Shown: positions 35,506 through 43,777 of the stretch, one piece after another
Layout: every line of letters begins with the position of its first letter
Position numbering within the stretch: position 1 is the stretch's first letter
Source: Alphaproteobacteria bacterium
Lineage (GTDB): Bacteria; Pseudomonadota; Alphaproteobacteria; UBA8366
Direction: 5' to 3'
DNA: 64,000 nucleotides
NCBI GenBank assembly: GCA_021774335.1
Contig: JAJFJD010000043.1
Span: 148,032-212,031, forward strand
Notes under the pieces: generated by a model
Databases searched by the model: none
Seen by the model: the letters and a program-made list of their open reading frames with translations, nothing else
What the model was told of the DNA's origin: nothing
Made by a program: the position numbers and the translations under genes

Positions 35506-36183
35506 ATGAGCATCCAAAATTTTGGCCGCGTCATAGTGAGCGTGGTGTTGATAGGTCTCATGTCTCACAGCGTTCATGCTGGTGAGGTACTGGACTCTCC
35601 GCCTCCTCAACCCGATACGGCCAAAAAATACCTGTTTTACATGCATGGTCGACATGTTGAGAGGCGTGGCCCAAATGGCGCTTATGAAATCGGCGCGATA
35701 CTTGGTCGATTGGCAAAAGAAGAATTGATCGTTATCGGCGAGGTGCGATCAGACACCAACCCCCGCTCATATTCCGGTATCATTTCAACACAAGTCACTG
35801 CGCTTCTTGATGCTGGTGTCCCGGCAAAAAATATTACCGTCGCCGGGCATTCGAGAGGCGGATTCATGACGATGTTGAGTTCCGCCAGGCTACAGAATAA
35901 GTCCGTCAAGTTTGCCGTTTTGGCAGGTTGCGGGATTGTGGGGTCTGAGTTTCGCCGATCTTACGAAAGATTTTCAAATCGCAGAGCACGAAACATGTTG
36001 GGCCGATTCCTTATCGTGTGGGACGCCGATGATGACGTAACCCGAGAATGCGATTTGGCAATGAAGAAGGCCGATGTCGAATTCCGTAATCTCGAGTTCA
36101 ATACTGGCAAGGGACATCGGTTATTTTACCGACCAGATCCAATTTGGATCGAGCCACTAGCAAATTTTGCACTTTCTGACTGA
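35506..36183 (+). CDS. Exported alpha/beta hydrolase-like protein
   Basis: About 225 residues. A signal peptide (FGRVIVSVVLIGLMSHSVHA, cleavage after HAGE region) precedes an alpha/beta hydrolase fold: LFYMHGRHVE (oxyanion strand), nucleophile elbow GHSRGG, IVWDADDDVT supplying the Asp, and GKGHRLFYRP with the probable catalytic His. Esterase or lipase-like activity in the periplasm is likely. A start at 35488 is also possible. It is AT-richer than most of the window and continues the run of exported or membrane products on this strand. Confidence 0.75.
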   Translation: MSIQNFGRVIVSVVLIGLMSHSVHAGEVLDSPPPQPDTAKKYLFYMHGRHVERRGPNGAYEIGAILGRLAKEELIVIGEVRSDTNPRSYSGIISTQVTALLDAGVPAKNITVAGHSRGGFMTMLSSARLQNKSVKFAVLAGCGIVGSEFRRSYERFSNRRARNMLGRFLIVWDADDDVTRECDLAMKKADVEFRNLEFNTGKGHRLFYRPDPIWIEPLANFALSD

Positions 36184-36452
36184 TGTAGTTGGCTGGCACA
36201 CGACGTAGAGCGGGCTGATATTGCACTGCCCGTCAGCCGCTGATGACAAATTTTACAGCAGATATACAGTGTCTACTTTTGAGCGGAAGGCCTCTGCCGA
36301 GACACCGTGAATATGTAAGCCGTTGCCAACTTGGTTTGAGACGGCGATACCTGGCGGGGCTCTTACACTGAATATGTCCTGCCCGGGCGCATGCTAGAAT
36401 ACCGGGATGACATGCCCGAAAGGGCGCCGTCGCCAATTCAGGGAGGAAGGTT

Positions 36453-36851
36453 ATGGGAAAGCTTCGTCATATCGCCGTCACGGCAGCCGATCCGGAGGCC
36501 GCGGCGCAATTCTACGAAAAGACGTTCGACATGGAGCGGGTGCGCGAATCGAAGCTCGGCATGCTGCTGTCGGACGGAACCGTCAGCCTGGCGATCCTTC
36601 GCTTTCCCGACGATAAGACGGCGGGCGACGAGCGCGGCAAGGACTTCTTCGGCCTCCATCATATGGGATTCGTGGTCGATGACCTGAAGGCGGCCGGCGA
36701 AGCGATCGAGAGCAATGGCGGCCGCTATCACATGAAGATCCCGAGCCGCGAACACGCCGACACCGAGGTTAAGTTTCGCGATCCGAACGGCGTGGTGTTC
36801 GATATTGTGACCGACGATTATGCCGTAAACGCCTGGAAGGCGAAGGTCTGA
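36453..36851 (+). CDS. VOC (glyoxalase/bleomycin resistance) family protein
   Basis: A 132-residue vicinal-oxygen-chelate protein with two beta-alpha-beta3 modules. The metal ligand candidates are His near the N-terminus (LRHIAVTAADPEAA), His of LHHMGFVVDDL and the Glu/Asp of the C-terminal FRDPNGVVFDIV strand. Such proteins include glyoxalases, epimerases (methylmalonyl-CoA) and extradiol dioxygenases. AGGGAGG precedes the ATG. It is convergent with the TauD-type gene at 36909. The substrate is not identifiable. Confidence 0.88.
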   Translation: MGKLRHIAVTAADPEAAAQFYEKTFDMERVRESKLGMLLSDGTVSLAILRFPDDKTAGDERGKDFFGLHHMGFVVDDLKAAGEAIESNGGRYHMKIPSREHADTEVKFRDPNGVVFDIVTDDYAVNAWKAKV

Positions 36852-36908
36852 CCGGACTAGAGCCGGGATGCCCGTCAACAAGGGCGGAAAATCAGATATC
36901 GTGCGGCG

Positions 36909-37790
36909 CTATACCGGCTTATCGCCCATGATCTGGACGCGGTGCATCCGCCGCCTATGGTCGGGATAGTCGTTGAGCGCCCAGTGCTGCAGGCAACGGT
37001 TGTCCCAGAACGCGACCGAGCCCGACCGCCAGCGGAATCGGCAGGTAAATTCCGGACGGGTGCTGTGGGCGTATAGATAGCGCAGAATCGGCCGGCTTTC
37101 CTCGATCGTCATACCGTCGAACCGCTCGGTCTGGATCATATTGACGAACAGGGCTTGGCGCTTGGTTTCGGGATGCGTACGCACCACCGGATGCGTGGTC
37201 TCGACGGTCTTGAATTGAGAGTCCTCGCCCATCGCATCCGTTGGCGGGACAAATCCGAGCTGCATCTTGCGCTTGGTCCGGCCGTCGGTGTGGACGGCGC
37301 GCAAGCCGGTCAACATCGCCTTCATGCCATCCGACAACGTCTCATAGGCGAGATACTGATTGGCAAACAAAGTATCGCCGCCGACCGGCGGTACTTCTTT
37401 GGCCAACAGGATCGATCCCAGGGTCGGCGATTCGAGATAGGTCGTGTCGGAATGCCACTCGGACCCGAAATTCAGCCGGTCCTCCGGTTTCTTCTCGACC
37501 ACCAGGATATGCGGATCGCCGCCCGGCAGCCGGCGGTGCGGCGGAATGGCGGCGAGCTGCCCGAAGTCCTGACCGAACTGAACGAGTTCGGCGTCGCTCA
37601 TCGGCTGGTCGCGGAAGAACAGGACGAGATGGGTCAGGAATGCTCGGCGCAGCGCCGCGATCGTTGCCGCGTCAAGCGACGCGCGCAGGTCGATCCCGGA
37701 GATTTCCGCGCCGACCGCGCCGGCAATCGGCGCGACCGTGAAGGCCGCATTGCCGCTGTCGGCACTAGTGGTTGGAGCCGCGTTAGCCAT
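36909..37790 (-). CDS. TauD/TfdA-family Fe(II)/2-oxoglutarate dioxygenase, fourth paralogue
   Basis: A 293-residue dioxygenase with H113-x-D115 (SEWHSDTTY), the late His in WDNRCLQHWALND, and the 2-oxoglutarate-binding Arg in the RRRMHRVQIMGDKP tail. The HPVVRTHPETKRQALFV signature is intact. The start at 37790 follows AGGATG. It is separate from the other three paralogues and lies downstream of nothing on its strand except the amidohydrolase 134 bp upstream, which could be co-transcribed. Confidence 0.9.
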   Translation of the reverse strand: MANAAPTTSADSGNAAFTVAPIAGAVGAEISGIDLRASLDAATIAALRRAFLTHLVLFFRDQPMSDAELVQFGQDFGQLAAIPPHRRLPGGDPHILVVEKKPEDRLNFGSEWHSDTTYLESPTLGSILLAKEVPPVGGDTLFANQYLAYETLSDGMKAMLTGLRAVHTDGRTKRKMQLGFVPPTDAMGEDSQFKTVETTHPVVRTHPETKRQALFVNMIQTERFDGMTIEESRPILRYLYAHSTRPEFTCRFRWRSGSVAFWDNRCLQHWALNDYPDHRRRMHRVQIMGDKPV

Positions 37791-37923
37791 CGATACATCC
37801 TACGTCTGCGGCGGAATTCGGCAAAATTCCGGCGCCGCCGTGGCGCAGCGTTCCCTGCGCCTACCGGCGGAGAACGCTGGTTATTCGACAGTGCCGGAAA
37901 GTTTTCATCCAACGCATGTGTTG

Positions 37924-39636
37924 TTAGCGAACGCCAGCGGCACTCGCCCTGAGCAGTTTTCCGCCCTGCGCCCCGGTGTGCTCGCCATCCCTGAAGGCCA
38001 CTTTGCCGGCAATTACGGTGGCCATGATCCCGTCCGACTTCTGCTTCAGTCTGCGGGCTCCCGTGGGAAGGTCATGCTCGATGGTGGGGATCTGCGGCGC
38101 AATGGTCGCGGGATCGAATATGTTGATGTCCGCGATACCGCCGTGACGCAATACGCCACGATCAACAAACCCCCAGGCCATCGCCGGAGTCATGGTGATC
38201 ATCTTTACGCCCTCTTCGATGGAGAACGCCTGGCGCTCGCGCACCCAGTAGGCGAGTAGGTGCGTGTGTATGGACGAATCCATGATCAAGCTTACATGCG
38301 CGCCGGAATCGGAAAACGTCATGACCGTGCGCGGATGACGCAACGTCGCCAGCGCCTCCTCATCGGACTTCGGCACGGTGGCGATATCGAACTGCATGAA
38401 CAACTGATCGAAATTGCTCTCCAGAGCGAGGTCCATCATGACCTCCACCGGATCGGCATTACGCTCCGCCGCAAGATCGGCGACGGTGGGATTGGGCATC
38501 ACGGCGCTATACACGACATACAAATTGTCGTAGTCGGGCTTGCGCGGCTCGCCGCCCCCGGTCCGATAGTTGTCGTTTCTTGTCACTTCGACGAGGAGTT
38601 TCCGCTGCTCCGGATCGCTGAATACCTTGCGCTGTTCCTCGATCGGCAAGGCACGGACACGCGCCCATTCCGGGATATCGTCAAACGCCAAACGCCCCCT
38701 GAACGACAGGACGTGGGAGATACCGCGGGTATGGGTCTGCCCGAACATGCGCCCGCCGGCCTCGGCCGTCGAATCCAGAAGATCCAAGACGTCTTTCGTA
38801 CCGACATTTCCGGCCGGCAACCCAAAGGTAATGGGTACGCCGCTTTCCACCGCGAGGTCGCGCAACCGGTCGTTATATTTCTTACGCACCTCCGGGTCCG
38901 GCGACCGGGCTTCCCTTTCGCGGGCATACTCGAAAACGCCGCGGCCCGTTGTCCCCATGACTTTTACGAGGTGGCTCAGTTCCTCCCAAGACGCGTGATT
39001 GGATGCAACCGGCCGGTTGTCCGGTTCCGGCAGCTTGTGGCCCGTCGAGCGTGAACTGGTAAAGCCGATCGCGCCCGCGTCCATCGCGTCGAGCAACTCT
39101 TTCTCCATCGCACCGACGTCTTCGTCCGTGGCCTGCTCCTCGAAGGCGCGTTCCCCCATGACGTGCGTGCGCATGGCGGAGTGACCAATATTTGCGGCGT
39201 AGTTGATCGTCTTCGGGAGTTTGTCGACGACATTCATGTAGTCCCGGAACGTGGTCCAGTCCCAGTCGATCGCCGCCGCCATCACGTCGGTCGAAATATC
39301 CTCGGCGCGCGCGATGTTGCTGATAATCATGTCGCGCTGCGAATTGGAACCCGGCGCCAGCGTGAATCCGCAGTTGCCCATGATCACGCTGGTGACGCCG
39401 TGCCAACAAGAGCAACTCCCCAACGGATCCCAGAACACTTGTGCATCCATATGCGTGTGCCCGTCGATGAAGCCGGGAGAAACCACCTGGCCCGTGGCGT
39501 CTATCTCTTCTTTTCCCCGTTCGCTTATCCGCCCGATCGCCGCAATTCGATCGCCGGTTACGCCAACGTCGGCCCGATATTTCGGTAGCCCTGTGCCGTC
39601 GACTACCGTGCCATTCCGGATTACGAGATCGTACAT
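37924..39636 (-). CDS. N-acyl-D-amino-acid deacylase-type amidohydrolase
   Basis: A 570-residue amidohydrolase of the D-aminoacylase group. Metal-binding His60-x-His62 (DGHTHMDAQ), the bridging Cys of GNCGFTLAPG, later His in GQTHTRGISH and the catalytic Asp of SDSGAHV are all visible. It removes acyl groups from D-amino acids or related amides. The start follows AGGAGA. The C-terminal subdomain (GGIADINIFDPATIAP) is typical of the superfamily. It is upstream of the fourth TauD-type gene and divergent from the octopine-dehydrogenase-like gene. Confidence 0.9.
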   Translation of the reverse strand: MYDLVIRNGTVVDGTGLPKYRADVGVTGDRIAAIGRISERGKEEIDATGQVVSPGFIDGHTHMDAQVFWDPLGSCSCWHGVTSVIMGNCGFTLAPGSNSQRDMIISNIARAEDISTDVMAAAIDWDWTTFRDYMNVVDKLPKTINYAANIGHSAMRTHVMGERAFEEQATDEDVGAMEKELLDAMDAGAIGFTSSRSTGHKLPEPDNRPVASNHASWEELSHLVKVMGTTGRGVFEYAREREARSPDPEVRKKYNDRLRDLAVESGVPITFGLPAGNVGTKDVLDLLDSTAEAGGRMFGQTHTRGISHVLSFRGRLAFDDIPEWARVRALPIEEQRKVFSDPEQRKLLVEVTRNDNYRTGGGEPRKPDYDNLYVVYSAVMPNPTVADLAAERNADPVEVMMDLALESNFDQLFMQFDIATVPKSDEEALATLRHPRTVMTFSDSGAHVSLIMDSSIHTHLLAYWVRERQAFSIEEGVKMITMTPAMAWGFVDRGVLRHGGIADINIFDPATIAPQIPTIEHDLPTGARRLKQKSDGIMATVIAGKVAFRDGEHTGAQGGKLLRASAAGVR

Positions 39637-39917
39637 GTTGCTTTCTCCTGTCTGTGTTGGATCGTCGGCTGCTCGACGGCCCGCAAAGAAATCCCCTTTG
39701 TAAGCTCCACCAAAGTATATGCTATCCCGGCGTTACCACATAACTGGGCCGGGCCGGGAGGTGAGTTCGGTCTTCGGCTGTGTCGATGCGTCCGCTCTCG
39801 ACCAAGCGTCACCCAGCGGACGCGTTATGCACTAAGGCGTGCAGTATCTTTGACTCCCTAATACCCACATGCACTGATTGAGCATACACACTTCTCAACA
39901 TCCAAAACGGAGATGGC

Positions 39918-41051
39918 ATGTCGGTTCGTATCGCAATAGTCGGAAACTCAATGCGAAACGTTGGAGCGCCGATGGCGGGTGACCTGGCGCTCGGCGGACA
40001 CGACGTGCGCCTCGCGCTGTGGGCCGATCAAAGCGAGCTCCTGGAGGCCATCCGGTCAACGGGCGGCATTTCGATTACGGCGCCCGCGACCAAGACGCTC
40101 TCCGGCCGCAACGGGCTGGGGACCCTTCGAATGCTGACCAGCGACCCCGCCGAGGCGATCGCGGGAGCCGATCTGGTGGTGTTGGATGTCGAACCGATAG
40201 AGCTTGAGGAGCGGGCGGCCGAACTCATCCCTCACCTCGAGAACGGACAGGTGCTGTATGTGAACAGTCACGGGTACTGGCCAGGATTGCGACTGGCGCC
40301 GGCGCTGCGTTCGGCTGACAAGGCAGGCGTGACCGTGATCGAGGGAACCGCACCCAACATCACCTCTAGGCGGACCGGCGCCGAGGTCACCTCGTATTCC
40401 GCGCGGCGTGAAGTCCCCGTTGCCGCGTTTCCGGCAAATCGCACAGCGGAAGCAGAGCGGTTCCTCCCGCTCATCTTGGCATCGGCGGAACTTCGACGCG
40501 ACGTCATCGAGACCAATTTTGAAAACTTGAACTTGTTGGTGCATCCGGCCATGACGCTTCTCAATGTCGGGTATTTCGACCGGGCGGAGGCAGTCGGCGA
40601 TCCGATCAGTTTTTACGGGACCGGGAATACCGTTCATGCCGGCAAGCTCGCCGAAGCGCTCGATGCGGAGCGACCGGCGGCCTGCGAAGCGTTTGGCGTC
40701 CGGTTTCGCTCGTTGCTCGACCATATTCACCGCACATACGGCGGCGGCGGAGATTCGATACATGAAGCAGTGAAGCAATCGCCGGGTTATAATAAAGCCG
40801 GCGAAATGCGGGCTACTATTTGGCAAACATGGATGACGGGCGATCTCCCGCTTGCCCATGTCCCCTTTGTCGAGCTGGCCGAGAGCGCGGGAGTGAGCGT
40901 GCCCCTGCACCGTGGATTCGTCGACATTCTCGATGCTTTGCTGGGCAGCAACTCCTGGCAGGACGGCCTCAATCTCGAGCGGCTCGGGCTCGCCGGCATG
41001 TCCGTCGAGCAGATTCGAGAATACGTCGAAACCGGAATCCCCAAAGCATAA
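39918..41051 (+). CDS. NAD/NADP octopine/nopaline dehydrogenase-family protein
   Basis: A 377-residue protein with an N-terminal Rossmann fold (IAIVGNSMRNVGAPMAGDLALGG; the glycine motif is unusual) and a C-terminal octopine-dehydrogenase helical domain, marked by NLNLLVHPAMTLLNVG with the catalytic-type His and by GYNKAGEMRA. Family members reduce imines formed between 2-oxoacids and amino acids, or oxidise opines. GGAGATGG precedes the ATG. Beside the D-aminoacylase it suggests handling of N-substituted amino acids (inference). Confidence 0.85.
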   Translation: MSVRIAIVGNSMRNVGAPMAGDLALGGHDVRLALWADQSELLEAIRSTGGISITAPATKTLSGRNGLGTLRMLTSDPAEAIAGADLVVLDVEPIELEERAAELIPHLENGQVLYVNSHGYWPGLRLAPALRSADKAGVTVIEGTAPNITSRRTGAEVTSYSARREVPVAAFPANRTAEAERFLPLILASAELRRDVIETNFENLNLLVHPAMTLLNVGYFDRAEAVGDPISFYGTGNTVHAGKLAEALDAERPAACEAFGVRFRSLLDHIHRTYGGGGDSIHEAVKQSPGYNKAGEMRATIWQTWMTGDLPLAHVPFVELAESAGVSVPLHRGFVDILDALLGSNSWQDGLNLERLGLAGMSVEQIREYVETGIPKA

Positions 41052-41304
41052 GCCGGTTGGATCCTACAGAGCGCTGAGGTTTCGAGGACGCAACACGGCA
41101 TCGAACCTTTGCGACGGCAAGACGGTTGAGCCACGCAACCAGCCGCCCTAAGCTCGCGGGCGGGCACTATGACTCGCCGCTGCACAAAACCGGCTTCCCG
41201 GCACGCCCAGCCGATGAGTTCGCGTCAGCGTGGAACAACGACCTTGCGCCCATAAAGACAATCGGTTTCAGGCGCCTGGCGACACAAACAAGGGAGGAGA
41301 GTCG

Positions 41305-41676
41305 ATGAGAAAGATAGCGATCATCATGGTCGGAATGGCAGCCCTCTTGATATTTCAATCCCTGCCAGGTATGGCCCATCACGGTTGGAGTTGGACAACG
41401 GGCGGCAACATCGAACTTGCCGGCGTTATTCAAAAAGTGAGTCTCGGAATGCCGCATGGAATCGTCTATGTCGATGCCGATGGTGAGGTTTGGACAGTGG
41501 AAGTCGGACAGCCTTGGCGCAACGAACGAGCCGGTTTGAAGCCCGACGATCTGGCAAAAGGCGTCGAAATCCGGGTGGTCGGCGAACCATCGGAGAAACT
41601 GGCTGACAAACTCTTGAAAGCCGAACGCCTCTATATCGGCAAGCGCGAGTACGTCCTTTATCCCGACCGCGACTGA
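41305..41676 (+). CDS. DUF6152-type exported protein
   Basis: A 123-residue exported protein. The signal peptide (MRKIAIIMVGMAALLIFQ, cleavage after GMA) is followed by HHGWSWTTGGNIELAG, matching the start of DUF6152 proteins, and a small beta-barrel-like domain ending in IYIGKREYVLYP. The ATG at 41305 follows GGGAGGAG. Function unknown; the two adjacent His after the cleavage site suggest metal binding (inference). It is followed after 4 bp by the next membrane gene, so the two form an operon. Confidence 0.8.
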   Translation: MRKIAIIMVGMAALLIFQSLPGMAHHGWSWTTGGNIELAGVIQKVSLGMPHGIVYVDADGEVWTVEVGQPWRNERAGLKPDDLAKGVEIRVVGEPSEKLADKLLKAERLYIGKREYVLYPDRD

Positions 41677-41680
41677 GCGC

Positions 41681-42151
41681 GTGGAAGATTTATTCGCCGA
41701 CGTGGCGTCATCCGACCTGGCGACGGCGTTCCGGCGGTCACGCTGGTTGTATGCAGCCGCCAACACGGTCCACATTGCGGGCATCGCCCTGCTGATCGGG
41801 GCCATATTTCCACTCGACCTGCGTTTCATGGGCCTTTGGAAATCGATACCGCGTGACGCGCTTGTCCGGGTGCTTGTTCCGGTGGCCGCTGGGGGGCTGG
41901 CTGTCGCCGTCGCCGCCGGCCTGTTGCTCTTCTCGGTTCGGGCGCCGGAGTATGCGGGTCACCCGGTCTTTCAGGTCAAACTCATCTTGATCACGTTGGG
42001 CGCGGCGTCAGCGGTCGCGATCCACCTCGCGCACGGTTTGTGGCTGCACGGGGCCGATGACGCGCGACTGGCCAAGGTCGGAGCCCTTTCCATGACATGC
42101 TGGCTTGGCGCGCTGGTGACGGGACGGTTGATCGCGTTCGTGGATGCATGA
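41681..42151 (+). CDS. DUF6644-type small integral membrane protein
   Basis: A 156-residue protein with four predicted membrane helices (around residues 22-44, 64-86, 98-118 and 133-150), starting at GTG 41681 four bases after the upstream stop. The conserved VHIAGIALLIG and IHLAHGLWLHG His-containing helices are typical of the family and resemble cytochrome-b-like haem sites, though haem binding is not shown. It is commonly encoded next to DUF6152-type proteins, as here, suggesting that the periplasmic and membrane partners act together. Confidence 0.8.
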   Translation: MEDLFADVASSDLATAFRRSRWLYAAANTVHIAGIALLIGAIFPLDLRFMGLWKSIPRDALVRVLVPVAAGGLAVAVAAGLLLFSVRAPEYAGHPVFQVKLILITLGAASAVAIHLAHGLWLHGADDARLAKVGALSMTCWLGALVTGRLIAFVDA

Positions 42152-42569
42152 GCGAAAGGCGACGCTTGTTGGAGGAGCCGGTTGGTTGCTTCAGGACTTG
42201 CCCTGTGTCCCGGTCACGCGACACGAACAGGCCAGCCCTCAATTCAGAATATGCGGGTTTTCGAGTTTCATTCAGTAGACAGATTCGTTTTACTCGCTGA
42301 GGCTGGCATCAAATATCCCCGTCGATAAACTCCATTGTTTTTTATAAGCGGAAATCAGTAACCGCCGCCGCATGTCAGATATTCGGCGATTTGATGCGCT
42401 CGGATCATGCAAAGAGGTTCAAAGCCATCAGGTTGGGAAACATCAAGTTTGAGAGTTGATGTAGAACGGGGTCGCGCTGGCTCTGGCTCTGGAGTTCGAT
42501 CGTTTGCCAGGCGCCCGGGCCCGCCGTTATCATCCGAAACGCGAGCAAACCAACTCAGGATCAGGGCCC
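42152..42569. other. Gene-free stretch before the CapA-like gene
   Basis: About 420 bp without a credible coding region. It contains several AT-rich patches (around 42240-42350) that could be promoters for the CapA-like gene. I see no RNA gene, repeat or terminator of convincing strength. Confidence 0.35.
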
Positions 42570-43622
42570 ATGCCAACCACGATAATGTTGACCGGCGACG
42601 TCAACCTCATGGGCGTCGAGGATCCGGCGATCCCGTTCAGAAGTGTGTCGAACACATTCGAACAGGCTGATGTCGTATTCTGCAATCTGGAATGCTGCCT
42701 GTATGAGCCCGCGGTGCCACGCAAGATGATGCCGGACGAACTCTCCGGCTACGAGGGTTTCTACGCCCCGCCCGGGAACGGCCGCGCGCTGCAGCTCGGC
42801 GGCTTTCACTGCATCGGCAACGCGAACAACCAGAACTACGGGCCAGAGCCGATCGTCGCCTCTAACCAATGCCTCGACGAACTCGGGATTCCGCACGTCG
42901 GCACGGGCATCAACCAGGCCGCCGCCCGCGCTCCAGCCATCGTTGCACGCAATGACAAACGCGTGGGCTTCCTCCAGCGCACCTCCCAGTACTGGCCGAA
43001 CAATCACGAGGCTCTCGAGGCCCGCGCCGGCGTAGCCGTGATCAGGGCATACACCGCCTATCAGCCGGTCTACTACAAGGACGGCACGCTGCCGCCCAAC
43101 CGTCCCGGAACACCCCCCATCATCCAGACGTGGTGCGATCCTGGCTACCTTACTCAATTCAAGCAGGACGTCGCGGCGCTCAAGTCGCAGTGCGACATCG
43201 TCGTCTCTTCCCACCACATGGGACACCGGGGCGAGATTCTCGACTTTCAGGTTGAAATCGCACACGCTGCGATCGATTCCGGTGCCGACGTCGTGATGGC
43301 GCACGCCGAGCACTATCCGCTGGGCATCGAGATCTACAAGGGCAAGCCGATCTATTACGGCCTCGGCAGCTTCTGCTTCATCAAGAGCAACAAACGCTAT
43401 CTACGGGGATGGGTCGGCCTGCTTGCGCGCGTCACCTACGACGGCGACAAGGTTGGGCAGATGGGCTTCTCCTTCGTGCGGCAGAACGACGACACCGAGG
43501 TCGTCATCCGCCCGCCCGAGCAGGAAATGGAAGCGCTCGAGGAGATCGAGAAAATGTCGGCCCGATTCAACACCAAGTTCGAAATCGTGGGCGACCAGGT
43601 CGTGTTCACAACTGCGAACTGA
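42570..43622 (+). CDS. CapA/PgsA-like metallophosphatase-fold protein
   Basis: A 350-residue CapA-like protein, beginning MPTTIMLTGDVNLMG, where the Asp of TGDVN is a metal ligand. Further landmarks are NANNQNYG (family N-H-D region varied), SSHHMGHRGE with metal-binding His, and ADVVMAHAEHYPLGIE then YYGLGSFCFI. CapA-type proteins serve in poly-gamma-glutamate capsule formation or as general phosphoesterases. No capsule ligase (CapB/C) is adjacent and there is no signal peptide, so a catabolic hydrolase role is more likely. It is followed by a receptor stump and a PrpD-type gene. Confidence 0.85.
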   Translation: MPTTIMLTGDVNLMGVEDPAIPFRSVSNTFEQADVVFCNLECCLYEPAVPRKMMPDELSGYEGFYAPPGNGRALQLGGFHCIGNANNQNYGPEPIVASNQCLDELGIPHVGTGINQAAARAPAIVARNDKRVGFLQRTSQYWPNNHEALEARAGVAVIRAYTAYQPVYYKDGTLPPNRPGTPPIIQTWCDPGYLTQFKQDVAALKSQCDIVVSSHHMGHRGEILDFQVEIAHAAIDSGADVVMAHAEHYPLGIEIYKGKPIYYGLGSFCFIKSNKRYLRGWVGLLARVTYDGDKVGQMGFSFVRQNDDTEVVIRPPEQEMEALEEIEKMSARFNTKFEIVGDQVVFTTAN

Positions 43623-43648
43623 GCCTGCCGCTCCGGGGAGGACGAAGA

Positions 43649-43777
43649 ATGCGCTGTCTGCCTACAACTTCCGTGTTCGCGCTGGTCGTGCTCCTTGCCG
43701 GCAGCCATGCCGCCGCAACGGGTACCGGTGGCAGTGAGACAAGATTTCCGACCAAACCGATCCGCTTCCCGCGATGA
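43649..43777 (+). pseudogene. Remnant of a Bug/TctC-type solute receptor gene (5' end only)
   Basis: The ATG at 43649 opens a 42-codon frame. It encodes a signal peptide (VFALVVLLAGSHAAATG) followed by RFPTKPIRFP, the diagnostic first strand of Bug/TctC tricarboxylate receptors, which normally continues with IVPF and some 270 residues. The frame stops at the ATGA overlapping the next gene's start. So only the first tenth of the receptor survives, fused by deletion to the start of the PrpD-type gene. GGGGAGGA precedes the ATG, so the peptide may still be translated and couple translation. Confidence 0.7.

Noticed and set aside
42570..43622. Poly-gamma-glutamate capsule locus
   Set aside because: Only a CapA-like protein is present; the ligase and export partners are absent and the protein has no export signal.
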